Shown one piece after another: positions 33,924-42,864 of a stretch of DNA of 64,000 bases. How positions within the stretch are numbered: the first letter of the stretch is position 1; each line of letters opens with the position of its first letter. Under the pieces are notes generated by a model, which saw only the letters and a program-made list of their open reading frames with translations, did no database searches and had not been told where the DNA came from. Made by a program: the position numbers and the translations under genes. Where the stretch lies: assembly GCF_042646065.1 (NCBI RefSeq), contig NZ_JBHRTA010000009.1:62001-126000 (forward strand), written 5' to 3'. Source of the stretch: Parapedobacter deserti. Lineage in GTDB: Bacteria > Bacteroidota > Bacteroidia > Sphingobacteriales > Sphingobacteriaceae.

Positions 33924-34544
33924 CTAAAGATGAAGGCTTAAGTCTCCCTTGCCCTCGCGGATGACCTCGAACTCGCCTGACGTGACGTCGACTACCGTGG
34001 ATGCGATATTGCCTCCGTACCCGCCATCGACCACAATGTCTACAAGATCGCCGTATTTTTCATGGATCAGCTCGGGGTCGGTGGAATACTCGATAATTTC
34101 GTCATCATCATGGATGGACGCGGATACAATGGGATTGCCGAGTTCGTGGACGATCTCACGGGCGATGCTGTTGTCGGGCACCCGGATACCGACGGTTTTT
34201 TTCTTTGAACTCAGCAACTTCGGTACCTGTCCGCTCGCATTGAAAATAAATGTGAACGGCCCCGGCAACGCTTTTTTCAGTACTCGGAAAGTTGCTGTGT
34301 CAAAAGGCTTCGTGTATTGGGCAATGTCCGTGAGATCGTAGCAAACGAAAGACAGATTGGCTTTCTCGGGTTTCAGCCCACGTAGCTCACATACCCGCTC
34401 GATGGCACGCTGATTATTGATGTCGCACCCCAGCCCATATACGGTGTCCGTGGGATAGATGATCAGCCCGCCCCGACGTAGCGTGTCTGCGACTTGCTGG
34501 ATAACCTTCGGATTTGGATTCTGCTCGTATATTCTAAGTAACAT
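33924..34544 (-). CDS. YrdC/Sua5-domain protein (L-threonylcarbamoyladenylate synthase family, YciO-like)
   Basis: Protein of about 206 aa with the YrdC fold: GGLIIYPTDTVYGLGCDINN, a KPEKANLSFVCYDL segment, GPFTFIFNAS, VGIRVPDNSIAREIV and STVVDVTSGEFEVIREGKG. True Sua5/TsaC enzymes make threonylcarbamoyl-AMP for tRNA t6A37. The spacing and the short form are closer to YciO-type paralogues, whose role is less certain. I start at the ATG 34542-34544 (MLLRIYEQNPNPK), because the additional 18 residues upstream lack family resemblance. It lies 57 bases downstream of asnS-side genes and is transcribed in the same direction. Confidence 0.87.
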   Translation of the reverse strand: MLLRIYEQNPNPKVIQQVADTLRRGGLIIYPTDTVYGLGCDINNQRAIERVCELRGLKPEKANLSFVCYDLTDIAQYTKPFDTATFRVLKKALPGPFTFIFNASGQVPKLLSSKKKTVGIRVPDNSIAREIVHELGNPIVSASIHDDDEIIEYSTDPELIHEKYGDLVDIVVDGGYGGNIASTVVDVTSGEFEVIREGKGDLSLHL

Positions 34545-34601
34545 GGCCCTCACTTTGTACACGGGACATTCCGTGTCACGCTGATTTATCCTTATCAACC
34601 A

Positions 34602-36047
34602 TCAAAACTCCGCGTTGTTTGGCGTACGTGGGAAAGGGATGACATCGCGGATGTTTGTCATGCCAGTAACGAAAAGCACGAGGCGCTCGAATCCGACACC
34701 GAAGCCGGAATGCGGTGCTGTGCCGAAGCGCCGGGTGTCAAGGTACCAGTCCAGCTCTGCCTCCGGCACGTTCATGTCGGCCATGCGCTGCACGAGCTTA
34801 TCCAGCCGTTCTTCACGCTGAGAGCCGCCAACCAATTCGCCGATCCCCGGAAATAAGATGTCCATGGCGGCTACGGTAAGCCGTCCCTGGTCATCAGGTT
34901 CGTTCATCCGCATATAAAACGATTTGATGTCTGCAGGATAGTCAGTAAGGATGACCGGCTTCTTGAAATGTTTTTCCACAAGGTAGCGCTCATGCTCCGA
35001 TTGTAGGTCTGCTCCCCAGTCGCCGATGAGATATTTAAATTGTTTCTTTTGGTTGGGTTTGCTGCGTTGTAATATTTTGATCGCTTCGGTATAGGTAAGC
35101 CGCTCGAATCGGTTGTCGAGACAGAAACGGAGTTTGTCGACCAGATCAAACTCGGAGCGTTCGTTCTGCGGTTTGCCTTTTTCTTCCTCGAGCAAGCGGT
35201 TTCTGAGAAACTCAATTTCGTCAGGGCAGTGGTCAAGTGCAAACTGAATTACGTATTTAAGCAGTTCTTCGGCAAGGTCCATGTTATCTTCCAGGTCATA
35301 GAAGGCCATCTCAGGCTCAATCATCCAGAACTCGGCCAAATGGCGCGTCGTATTAGAATTTTCCGCCCGGAATGTGGGCCCAAAGGTATAGATGTTACCC
35401 AGCGCCATCGCCGCTAGTTCGCCTTCCAGTTGGCCCGATACCGTAAGGTTAGTCGGTTTGCCGAAAAAGTCCTCCCGGTAGTCGACTGAACCATCCGGAT
35501 TGCGGGGAAAATTGTCAAAGTCAAGGGTCGTCACTTTGAACATTTCACCTGCGCCTTCGGCGTCCGATCCGGTAATGATGGGTGTATGGATATACACGAA
35601 TCCGCGCTCGAAAAAAAACTGGTGAATGGCAAATGAAAGTGCATTGCGTACCTTAAGAACCGCATTGAAGGTATTGGTCCGGAAACGCAGATGTGCGATT
35701 TCACGCAGAAACTCGAGGCTATGTTTCTTAGGCTGAAGCGGGAACCGCTCGGGGTCGCTGTCGCCAAGTATCTCCAGCGTTTCAACCTTGATTTCCACAC
35801 GTTGCCCTTTGCCGAGCGACTCGACCAACGGTCCGTTAACAGCGACGGCAGCCCCTGTAGTGATCCGCTTTAAGAGCGCTTCGTCGGTGTTGTTGAAATC
35901 AACAACCGCCTGGATATTGCCCAGCGTAGAGCCGTCGTTGATGGCAATGAACTGGTTGTTGCGGAAGGTCTTTACCCATCCTTTTACCGTTACCTGCTGC
36001 CCGTATTCCGTGGTGTTCAATAAGTCTTTTATGCGCGTATGTTTCAT
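34602..36047 (-). CDS. asnS: Asparaginyl-tRNA synthetase
   Basis: Class IIb aminoacyl-tRNA synthetase that charges tRNA(Asn), 481 aa. The N-terminal OB-fold anticodon-binding domain covers about 15-110 (VKGWVKTFRNNQFIAINDGS). The catalytic domain has motif 2 (GPTFRAENSNTTRHLAEFWM), the family segment DYPADIKSFYMRMNEPD, and motif 3 (HSGFGVGFERLVLF). The start ATG at 36047 is supported by the canonical MKHTRIKDLL opening. A YrdC-family gene follows in the same direction. Confidence 0.96.
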   Translation of the reverse strand: MKHTRIKDLLNTTEYGQQVTVKGWVKTFRNNQFIAINDGSTLGNIQAVVDFNNTDEALLKRITTGAAVAVNGPLVESLGKGQRVEIKVETLEILGDSDPERFPLQPKKHSLEFLREIAHLRFRTNTFNAVLKVRNALSFAIHQFFFERGFVYIHTPIITGSDAEGAGEMFKVTTLDFDNFPRNPDGSVDYREDFFGKPTNLTVSGQLEGELAAMALGNIYTFGPTFRAENSNTTRHLAEFWMIEPEMAFYDLEDNMDLAEELLKYVIQFALDHCPDEIEFLRNRLLEEEKGKPQNERSEFDLVDKLRFCLDNRFERLTYTEAIKILQRSKPNQKKQFKYLIGDWGADLQSEHERYLVEKHFKKPVILTDYPADIKSFYMRMNEPDDQGRLTVAAMDILFPGIGELVGGSQREERLDKLVQRMADMNVPEAELDWYLDTRRFGTAPHSGFGVGFERLVLFVTGMTNIRDVIPFPRTPNNAEF

Positions 36048-36194
36048 GGTAAGCTATCAATTATCGATTATAAGCTTTCAGCCAATGTAAAACCGGGCCG
36101 AAAATAATAAGATTAAGATTATTCCGAAAATAAATCTATCGGGTCATACAGCAACCAGTAACGGGTAAGCGGGAAAATACCGCAGCGCAAAAAG

Positions 36195-36222
36195 TAAAAA
36201 ACCCCCAAGCGTGCTGGAGGTT
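36195..36222 (-). terminator. Intrinsic terminator downstream of sucC
   Basis: On the minus strand ACCTCC pairs with GGGGGT (one G-U pair) around a 9-base loop and is followed by a run of T. It lies about 60 bases after the sucC stop and upstream of asnS, so it should separate these two transcription units. Confidence 0.65.
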
Positions 36223-36283
36223 CGTTTTCACTTTGGCTACCGGACGTTCAATCTTTATCGCCAACCTAAACTCGTTAACTCGC

Positions 36284-37474
36284 TCAGGATAAGACTTTCG
36301 TTACCAAATTGGCAGCCTCTTTAAGTTGAATTGCAGAGTACACTTCCAGTCCGGATTCGTCAATCAGTCGCTTGGCTTCTTCGGCATTGGTGCCCTGAAG
36401 GCGCACGATGATCGGTACGGGAATATTACCGATTTCTTTGTAAGCATCGATAACGCCCTGAGCAACACGGTCGCAACGGACAATGCCGCCGAAAATATTA
36501 ATCAGGATAGCCTTTACGTTGGGATCTTTGAGGATAATGTTGAATCCGGCCTTTACCGTCTGCGCATTGGCTGTGCCTCCTACATCGAGGAAGTTGGCCG
36601 GTTCGCCGCCTGCAAGCTTAATGATGTCCATCGTGGCCATGGCCAAGCCGGCGCCATTGACCATGCAACCGACATTACCATCAAGTTTTACGTAGTTCAA
36701 GTTGGATTCCCCCGCTTCTACCTCAGTCGGATCTTCCTCGTTCACGTCGCGCAGGGCGGCGTAGTCCGGATGGCGGAAAAGTCCATTCTCATCCAGATTC
36801 ACTTTAGCATCGACAGCCAATATCTTGTCGTCCGATGTTTTCAGCACCGGATTGATTTCGAAAAGAGAAGAATCGGTGCCCTCGTACGCCTTATATAACG
36901 CAGTTACGAACTTGGTCATGTCTTTGAATGCAGCACCGCTCAAACCGAGGTTGAAGGCGATTTTCCGCGCTTGAAAGCCCTGTAAACCCACCTTGGGATC
37001 TATCTCTTCCTTAAAGATAAGATGAGGCGTTTTCTCGGCTACTTCCTCAATATCCATACCGCCTTCAGTGGAATACATGATGATGTTGCGGCCGCGACTG
37101 CGGTCAAGCAAGACACTCATGTAAAATTCTTTGGTTTCACTTTCGCCAGGGTAATAAACATCCTGAGCAATTAATACCTTATTTACTTTTTTGCCCTCAG
37201 GGCCCGTCTGTGGAGTGACCAATTGCATGCCGATGATGTCGGTAGCCCGTTGTTTCACTTCGTCAAGGTTTTTGGCTAGCTTTACGCCGCCGCCTTTGCC
37301 GCGGCCGCCCGCGTGAATCTGAGCTTTGACCACCACCCAATCAGAATTGTAGTCTTCCTTCAACTTTTTAGCCGCTTCGATAGCCTGCTCCGGCGTTTCA
37401 GCTACGATGCCTTCCTGCACCTGCACACCGAAACTTTTCAGTATCTGTTTGCCTTGGTATTCGTGAATGTTCAT
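36284..37474 (-). CDS. sucC: Succinyl-CoA synthetase beta subunit (ADP-forming)
   Basis: Beta subunit of the TCA-cycle succinate-CoA ligase, 396 aa. It has an N-terminal ATP-grasp fold (MNIHEYQGKQILKSFGV, KAQIHAGGRGKGGGVKLAKN) and a C-terminal CoA-ligase domain (FLDVGGTANAQTVKAGFNII, INIFGGIVRCDRVAQGVIDA). The sucD partner is not next to it in this window. A near-match -7 element (TACTTTTA, 37492-37499 minus) gives a leader of about 11 bases. Confidence 0.96.
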   Translation of the reverse strand: MNIHEYQGKQILKSFGVQVQEGIVAETPEQAIEAAKKLKEDYNSDWVVVKAQIHAGGRGKGGGVKLAKNLDEVKQRATDIIGMQLVTPQTGPEGKKVNKVLIAQDVYYPGESETKEFYMSVLLDRSRGRNIIMYSTEGGMDIEEVAEKTPHLIFKEEIDPKVGLQGFQARKIAFNLGLSGAAFKDMTKFVTALYKAYEGTDSSLFEINPVLKTSDDKILAVDAKVNLDENGLFRHPDYAALRDVNEEDPTEVEAGESNLNYVKLDGNVGCMVNGAGLAMATMDIIKLAGGEPANFLDVGGTANAQTVKAGFNIILKDPNVKAILINIFGGIVRCDRVAQGVIDAYKEIGNIPVPIIVRLQGTNAEEAKRLIDESGLEVYSAIQLKEAANLVTKVLS

Positions 37475-37593
37475 TTGCGAAAAATTTGGCGTAAAAGTAG
37501 TGTTTTAATCGGGAAAGGTCAAGGGAAAGCGCTAAAAAGGTTGAATGTTCCGTGCCGTATCATAAAGACGGATGTTCAAATGCGGCGACCGAA

Positions 37594-37618
37594 TTAGGTT
37601 CTTTTTTTTTTGAACTAA
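37594..37618. promoter_or_regulatory. Inverted repeat overlapping the gbsR-type promoter, candidate operator 1
   Basis: TTAGGTTC (37594-37601) and GAACTAA (37612-37618) form an imperfect inverted repeat with a 10-base T-rich spacer. The GTTC/GAAC core and the spacer length match the perfect repeat before the TolC-type gene (38135-38156). It covers the -33 TTTG at 37609-37612, so binding would repress the regulator's own gene. Confidence 0.55.
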
Positions 37619-37640
37619 ACAATAATAGTAGCTATATTTG
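37609..37640 (+). promoter_or_regulatory. Promoter of the GbsR-type regulator (TTTG-N20-TATATTTG)
   Basis: The -33 TTTG (37609-37612) and the exact -7 TATATTTG (37633-37640) are 20 bases apart, the best full match to the Bacteroidota consensus in the window. Transcription should start near 37646, which rules out the longer in-frame ATG at 37552 and points to the TTG at 37660 as start codon. Confidence 0.65.
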
Positions 37641-37659
37641 TGTCGGAAATATAGTTGAA

Positions 37660-38118
37660 TTGGAACATTTCAGGAACAAAATAGAGCAGCACGCGAAGAC
37701 CATAGAAGAGATGGGACTCAGTCCTGTCCCTGCGCGTGTATACATATACCTATTGTTCAGTGATCCGCCGGGAGCCACTTTCGAGGAAATGGTGAATTAC
37801 TTCGGTATCAGCAAGAGCGCAATCTCCAACGCCCTTAAAATGCTTCAAACGGTTGGTATGATTGATTCCCGGACGTTCAGCGGAAAGCGTAGACGCTACT
37901 TCTATGTTAATTTTGAACGTACATTCAACCAACAGTTCATGACGTCGAGATTTATGAAAATGAAACAGATGCTTGACGATATCCGGGCAGTCCGCAACAA
38001 AGACGATGGGTTTAGCAAGGATATGGAACACGCTTCGTTACTGTATAAAATGCTGTTGGTAGAGCTCCCTATCGTGCTGGAGCGTTGGGAACGCACCATT
38101 AAGTTGGAGGATACCTAA
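37660..38118 (+). CDS. GbsR/MarR-type winged-helix transcriptional regulator
   Basis: DNA-binding protein of about 152 aa. The winged helix-turn-helix is visible in TFEEMVNYFGISKSAISNAL, followed by a wing containing SGKRRRYFYVNF. The N-terminal helix (HFRNKIEQHAKTIEEMGLSPVPARVY) is typical of the GbsR group. The start is assigned to TTG at 37660, because the only strong promoter starts transcription near 37646 and no ATG follows in frame before the conserved region. It precedes a tripartite efflux operon on the same strand by 39 bases, and matching inverted repeats lie before both, so it is the likely repressor. Confidence 0.85.
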   Translation: MEHFRNKIEQHAKTIEEMGLSPVPARVYIYLLFSDPPGATFEEMVNYFGISKSAISNALKMLQTVGMIDSRTFSGKRRRYFYVNFERTFNQQFMTSRFMKMKQMLDDIRAVRNKDDGFSKDMEHASLLYKMLLVELPIVLERWERTIKLEDT

Positions 38119-38133
38119 ATTTTTTTTATTGGG

Positions 38134-38156
38134 TTAGTTCTTTATATTTTGAACTA
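38134..38156. promoter_or_regulatory. Inverted repeat TAGTTC-N10-GAACTA before the efflux operon, candidate operator 2
   Basis: TAGTTC (38135-38140) and GAACTA (38151-38156) form a perfect 22-base inverted repeat ending 2 bases before the ATG of the TolC-type gene. The AT-rich spacer contains the likely -7 region (TATATTTT). Its arm sequence and spacing match the repeat in front of the adjacent GbsR-type gene. Confidence 0.6.
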
Positions 38157-38157
38157 T

Positions 38158-39468
38158 ATGAACAAGTTGTTTCCCTTATATGTAGCCTTGTGCTTATGGA
38201 TAAGCCGGGCAGACGCTCAACAGTGGGGCTTGGCAACCTGCGTGGACTATGCACTTCAGCACAGTCAGCAGATGCAAGCAAGCGAGCGAGAGGCGTCCGC
38301 TTCCCACCTCGCTGCGAAGGCCGCCAAAGCGCAAATATTCCCCACGCTTGCCGGTACAGCCAGCATGGACCATTACTGGAAAATACCCGTACAGGTTTTC
38401 CCCGGAGAATTGCTCGGGCAGCCGGAAGGCTCATTTGTACCGGTAAGGCTCGGCACCCCCTGGATGGGCAATTACGGGTTGGAAGCGTCTGTCGACGTGG
38501 CTAACCCGGCAACATGGCAGCAAGTGAAGCTTGCCGTTATCCGTGCACGGGCGGCAGGCGCCGAGCGAGAGGGTGTATCACGGATGCTCAAGCGTCATGT
38601 CCACATGGCTTACCATGCCGCCGCCCTAGGCAGGCAACGGCTTGAGCTGGCACAGGCCCGCATGGAGCGAGTACATGATATCCATCGGTTAATCACAAAA
38701 CGTTTTAAGCAAGGGTTGTCGGACAGGATAGAATGGAATCAATCTCGGACGCTAGTAAACGACGTGGAAGCAGCCCAAAATGCTGCACATTCAGATTACC
38801 AGACCTCTTTGATCGATCTGAAATTCTGGATGGGCTATCCGTTGGATAGCACCCTGCAGGTGCCGGCATTCCAGGGTATCCCAGGCTTGCAGACGGCCGC
38901 AGATTCGCATTCACCTGCGGACTTTCCGGAATATGCAAAATACCGGTCGGGTGCCGATCTTGCCTTGCAGCGATGGAAGGCGTCGCGCGTCGCACTTCTA
39001 CCCAGCTTGTCGGTTAGCGCCGGCTACAACCGGCTTGGCTTCGGCTCGTCAATGGGTACCACGCTGCGCGATGACTGGTTTCCTTCAGGATATGTGGGCC
39101 TGCGGTTGCGCATCCCCATCCTTTCGGTAAGCGATATGGTTTACACGCCCAGACAGCATAGGTTGCTCGCTCAAGCGGCAGCGCTGTCGTTCGCTGAATA
39201 TCAGGCACGCGAACAGAAAAACTTGATGCAGGAGCAGCACGCACTGGAAAAGGCCGTGGCAGCGCTACGCATACAGGAGGCCAACATGTTGCTTGCCCGT
39301 GAGAACGAGCAACTGGTCTTCCAGAAGCTCGAAAAGGGCATTGTTAATTTAATTGAGCTTAAGGAAATCCAGCAAACGCTCGACCAGGCGACGGCATTGT
39401 TTATCGACGCTCAGTTGGATTACCTGAGGCACCACGTCGAACTCCATTATTTACAAAACAAGCTGTGA
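38158..39468 (+). CDS. TolC-family outer membrane efflux protein
   Basis: Outer membrane channel of about 436 aa. A signal peptide ends near residue 20 (ISRADAQ). Two repeats of the TolC fold are seen: an N-terminal segment GLATCVDYALQHSQQMQASE and a second half with LQRWKASRVALLPSLSVSAG and long helices near the end (LIELKEIQQTLDQATALFID). It is the first structural gene of the operon and overlaps the promoter/operator region. The ATG at 38158 is chosen over a TTG nine bases earlier that lies inside the operator. Confidence 0.9.
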   Translation: MNKLFPLYVALCLWISRADAQQWGLATCVDYALQHSQQMQASEREASASHLAAKAAKAQIFPTLAGTASMDHYWKIPVQVFPGELLGQPEGSFVPVRLGTPWMGNYGLEASVDVANPATWQQVKLAVIRARAAGAEREGVSRMLKRHVHMAYHAAALGRQRLELAQARMERVHDIHRLITKRFKQGLSDRIEWNQSRTLVNDVEAAQNAAHSDYQTSLIDLKFWMGYPLDSTLQVPAFQGIPGLQTAADSHSPADFPEYAKYRSGADLALQRWKASRVALLPSLSVSAGYNRLGFGSSMGTTLRDDWFPSGYVGLRLRIPILSVSDMVYTPRQHRLLAQAAALSFAEYQAREQKNLMQEQHALEKAVAALRIQEANMLLARENEQLVFQKLEKGIVNLIELKEIQQTLDQATALFIDAQLDYLRHHVELHYLQNKL

Positions 39469-39470
39469 TC

Positions 39471-40574
39471 ATGAAAACGAAACTACGCTCGTTGCTTTTA
39501 TTCGTCTTATCGGGCTTATCATCGTGCCGGCAGCCGGCAGAAACTCAGGTGGTGGAGACCCGTTCGTTGCGGGAAGCCGTATACGCGTCGGGTGAAATCC
39601 TGCCGTTAGAATACGAGTATACCGCTGCAAGCAACCCTGAACGCATTCACCGGATACTCGTAAATGAAGGTGATACGGTAAATGCTGGGCAGGTGCTTGT
39701 CATCCTGGGCACCCCTAGTGAGGACGAGCAATTGGGCATCCTTTCTAACCAGGTGGCACTCGCGCGCGAAAATGCGTCAGAACAGTCTGCCGCTATGGCT
39801 GAGCTGTACGAACGTATCGCGCTGGCCAAACAACAATACCAACAGGATTCGCTAGACGCCCGGCGATATGCCGAACTCGCCGTTTCGCAGGCCGTGTCGC
39901 GCAAGCAGGCTGAGGAGGTGGCCATGCGTGCAGCCTCCCGCCATACGGAATATAACAACCTCCGGAAGCAGCTGGAATTGCTCCGCAACGAACTACACAG
40001 CAACGTCTTGGCTGCCGAAAATCAATTGGCCCAATTCCGGCGTGGCCGGGAAGGTCGGGTATTGACCAGCCGCATCCATGGACGGGTATTCAGCGTACAT
40101 CGCGAACCGGGGGAAATTGTGAATGCACAAGATCCCATCCTATTGGTGGGCACTCCCGATAGGTTCCGCCTGGAAATGTTGGTAGATGAGCGCGATATCG
40201 CCAAAGTCAAGGTAGGGCAACCTGTCGTCTTCGAAACCGATGCCTATGCCGGACGGCAATTCCGCGCTACGGTAGACCGAGTTATACCCGTGCTGCAAAA
40301 AGAAAACCGCAGTTTTGAGATTTGGGCCCGCGTGCTTGATGACCTCACGTTTTTCCCCAATTCAACTGTTGAAGCCAATATCGTCGTGCGCGACAGTGTT
40401 GAGGTGCTGGCCGTTCCGGCCGACTATGTCGTGGCAGGCGATAGCATATGGGTTAAAACGGAGTCGGGCAACGAACAGAAAGTCCGCATCCAGAGTGGTA
40501 TACGCGACAGGCAATTCGTAGAAGTCATCCGCGGCCTTCAGCCTGGAAATGTTATCGTAAAGAAAGCACCGTAG
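39471..40574 (+). CDS. HlyD/RND-type periplasmic adaptor lipoprotein
   Basis: Membrane fusion protein of about 367 aa that bridges an inner-membrane transporter to a TolC channel. The lipobox is LSGLSSC (Cys near 18). The lipoyl/barrel-sandwich halves are at NEGDTVNAGQVLVILG and IHGRVFSVHREPGEIVNAQD. Between them lies a coiled-coil hairpin (about 90-195). A beta-barrel domain follows (MLVDERDIAKVKVGQPVVFE). The start ATG comes 2 bases after the TolC stop, so the genes are tightly coupled. Confidence 0.92.
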   Translation: MKTKLRSLLLFVLSGLSSCRQPAETQVVETRSLREAVYASGEILPLEYEYTAASNPERIHRILVNEGDTVNAGQVLVILGTPSEDEQLGILSNQVALARENASEQSAAMAELYERIALAKQQYQQDSLDARRYAELAVSQAVSRKQAEEVAMRAASRHTEYNNLRKQLELLRNELHSNVLAAENQLAQFRRGREGRVLTSRIHGRVFSVHREPGEIVNAQDPILLVGTPDRFRLEMLVDERDIAKVKVGQPVVFETDAYAGRQFRATVDRVIPVLQKENRSFEIWARVLDDLTFFPNSTVEANIVVRDSVEVLAVPADYVVAGDSIWVKTESGNEQKVRIQSGIRDRQFVEVIRGLQPGNVIVKKAP

Positions 40575-40576
40575 CT

Positions 40577-41842
40577 ATGAGCAAGAGATCCACCGCTATC
40601 AGATTGGCGGCTTCCATCGCCTTTACACATATGCGAGCCAAGCTGAAGCAGACCGTCATCGCCACCGCCGGCGTGGCTTTTGGTATCACGGTGTTCATCT
40701 TCATGGTGAGCTTCATGGAGGGTGTCAACGAGTTTACGGAAAACATCGTGTTTGAGCAGTCGCCCCACCTCCGGCTTTACAATGAAGCTCAGTTGCAGGA
40801 GCGTACGATACTCGATCGGGAGAATCCTGACGTGTGGAATGTGGTGCACCATCAACGCCCGAAAGACAGTCGACCTAACCTGAAAGACGGACTGCAGGCA
40901 ATGGAAGCCCTGCGCAAAGACCCCAGGGTATTAGCGCTGTCCGGCTCATTGAGCACGCAGCTGTTTTACCGGTTGGGATCATCTACGGTAAATGGCCAGT
41001 TGGTGGGCATCAATTTCCAAGACGAAGACGCATTGTTCGACCTTGGGGCGAAAATAGTAGAGGGGGGGTATGAAAAGCTCGCAACCCAACCCAACAGCCT
41101 GCTCATGGGCGTAGGTCTCGCGCGCAAATTGAACGTCAGTACGGGCGACAAACTCTCGATCACCACAGAAAAGGGCGATAATTTCCAGGTCACCATCATT
41201 GGCGTGTTCAAAACCGGGCTTATTGATGTTGATAACCAGCGGAGCTACGCCGGCCTGAAAACCATCCAGCGCTTCCTTGGTGTACCTGCCAGCTACATCA
41301 CAGACATCAAAATCAAGCTGTACGATAAAGAACTGGCCCCTGCCATGGTGGCTGAACTGCAAGGGCGTTACCGCTATAACGGGTCTGACTGGAAGGCAGA
41401 CAACTCCACATTACTGGAAGGCAACGTGCTGCGTAACATGATGACCTATGGCGTATCCATCACCATTCTGCTCGTGGCTGGATTCGGCATATTCAACATT
41501 CTTACGATGATGATTTACGAAAAAATGAAAGACATCGCCATTTTGAAAGCTACCGGCTTTTCCGATACCGATGTTCGCTGGATTTTCCTAATCCAGGCTA
41601 TTGTCATCGGCGCCATCGGTGCCGTGTTGGGATTGGTGTTCGGCTTCCTGCTGGCATACGCCACCTCCAAGGCTCCCTATGAAAGCGATGTGATGGTTGC
41701 CATGGATCACCTGCCCGTTAGCTTCGCACTTATTTATTACGCGGCGGGCTTTACTTTTGGCATCGTCACTACGGTGCTTGCCGGCTATATTCCATCGCGG
41801 CACGCAGCGAATGTAGACCCGATAACCATATTGAGAGGATAG
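40577..41842 (+). CDS. FtsX/MacB-type ABC transporter permease
   Basis: Inner-membrane permease of 421 aa with the four-helix FtsX/LolC/MacB layout: one helix near residues 25-50 (TVIATAGVAFGITVFIFMVS), a large periplasmic domain (about 50-285), and three C-terminal helices beginning at ITILLVAGFGIFNILTMMIY. The coupling segment MKDIAILKATGFSDTDVRWI is characteristic. It follows the adaptor gene by 2 bases and precedes its ATPase by 3 bases, giving a MacAB-TolC-like system. The substrate is unknown. Confidence 0.93.
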   Translation: MSKRSTAIRLAASIAFTHMRAKLKQTVIATAGVAFGITVFIFMVSFMEGVNEFTENIVFEQSPHLRLYNEAQLQERTILDRENPDVWNVVHHQRPKDSRPNLKDGLQAMEALRKDPRVLALSGSLSTQLFYRLGSSTVNGQLVGINFQDEDALFDLGAKIVEGGYEKLATQPNSLLMGVGLARKLNVSTGDKLSITTEKGDNFQVTIIGVFKTGLIDVDNQRSYAGLKTIQRFLGVPASYITDIKIKLYDKELAPAMVAELQGRYRYNGSDWKADNSTLLEGNVLRNMMTYGVSITILLVAGFGIFNILTMMIYEKMKDIAILKATGFSDTDVRWIFLIQAIVIGAIGAVLGLVFGFLLAYATSKAPYESDVMVAMDHLPVSFALIYYAAGFTFGIVTTVLAGYIPSRHAANVDPITILRG

Positions 41843-41845
41843 ATC

Positions 41846-42526
41846 ATGTATGTATTAGCAGCTAATAACATTCACAAGTATTTCCGCGAACCCACGGAAT
41901 TCCATGTATTGAAAGGTGTCAGTTTTAGCATTGAAAAAGGCAAGTTCGTCTCTATCACCGGCAAATCCGGCAGCGGCAAGTCCACCCTGCTTTACCTGCT
42001 GTCTACCATGGATACCGACTTCGAAGGAAGTATCCAAATCAACGGCGAAGAGCTGAAGGGCAAAAGCAACCGCTGGCTGGCTGACTTCCGCAATCAACAT
42101 ATCGGGTTCGTCTTTCAGTTCCATTATTTACTTCCGGAATTTTCGGCACTGCGCAACGTCATGCTACCGGGGCTGAAGCGAAGTATCCATTCCTCGGAAG
42201 AGGTCGAACATAAAGCCTATGAGCTGCTCAAGCTGCTCGACGTGGGGGAACAGGCCGGAAAAAGGGCTTCGCTCCTCTCTGGAGGCCAGCAACAGCGCGT
42301 CGCCATCGCCCGGGCGCTCATTAACGATCCGATCATTGTGATGGGTGACGAACCCACAGGCAACCTAGACAGCCGCAACGCTGCTATTGTGTTTGATCTG
42401 TTCCAGCAGCTCGCCTCTGAACGGGGGCAAACCATGCTGATGGTCACGCACGACGATGAATTTGCTGAAAAGTCCGACCGGATTATCCACTTGGCTGACG
42501 GGCGGATTGTGCCCAACGAATCATAA
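41846..42526 (+). CDS. ABC transporter ATP-binding protein (LolD/MacB type)
   Basis: Nucleotide-binding subunit of 226 aa for the adjacent FtsX-like permease. Walker A is GKSGSGKSTLLYLL, the Q-loop region is FVFQFHYLLPEFSALRNV, the signature is LLSGGQQQRVAIARAL, Walker B is VMGDEPTGNLD, and the switch His is in MVTHDDEFA. Completes the TolC/HlyD/permease/ATPase operon. A small HMA-like gene starts one base after its stop codon. Confidence 0.95.
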   Translation: MYVLAANNIHKYFREPTEFHVLKGVSFSIEKGKFVSITGKSGSGKSTLLYLLSTMDTDFEGSIQINGEELKGKSNRWLADFRNQHIGFVFQFHYLLPEFSALRNVMLPGLKRSIHSSEEVEHKAYELLKLLDVGEQAGKRASLLSGGQQQRVAIARALINDPIIVMGDEPTGNLDSRNAAIVFDLFQQLASERGQTMLMVTHDDEFAEKSDRIIHLADGRIVPNES

Positions 42527-42527
42527 A

Positions 42528-42746
42528 ATGGAACAAATAACTATACTTGTCTTAACAACTTCCGTGAACTCAGAAGTGGAAATCGCTCGGCTGAAACCGA
42601 CACTTGATCAAATGGGGCGATGGTCTTTTGATCTTGAAGACGAAGACCGGATTCTTCGTCTGGAAACCACTTGGCCGGCAACTAACGTAACTAAGGCGCT
42701 CGGACAGTTAGGGGTATGCTGCCGCCTGCTGCCTTTTTCCAGCTAA
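42528..42746 (+). CDS. Small HMA-like protein lacking the CxxC metal motif
   Basis: Protein of 72 aa that starts one base after the ABC ATPase stop. The predicted beta-alpha-beta-beta-alpha-beta pattern (ITILVLTTSVNSEVEIARLK, then RILRLETTWPATNVTKALGQ) matches heavy-metal-associated (HMA) domains. The CxxC loop that binds copper in true chaperones is replaced by TTSVNSE. A vicinal Cys-Cys occurs near the end (GVCCRLL). It may be a member of a metal-independent HMA-like group; the function is unknown. The tight spacing places it in the efflux operon. Confidence 0.75.
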   Translation: MEQITILVLTTSVNSEVEIARLKPTLDQMGRWSFDLEDEDRILRLETTWPATNVTKALGQLGVCCRLLPFSS

Positions 42747-42864
42747 CCGTACCTTCCATATGCTTAGGATATGCTGTATCCCGAACAGAACGGTAAGGGT
42801 TCGCTGCTGCACCGAGCAACGTCGTTGCGCTGGTCGAGTCGGATATTTTCCCTAACTTCGTGGC

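Noticed and set aside
37552..37659. ATG at 37552 as start of the GbsR-type regulator
   Set aside because: It lies about 95 bases upstream of the strong promoter that starts near 37646, and the extra residues are low-complexity and unlike the family.
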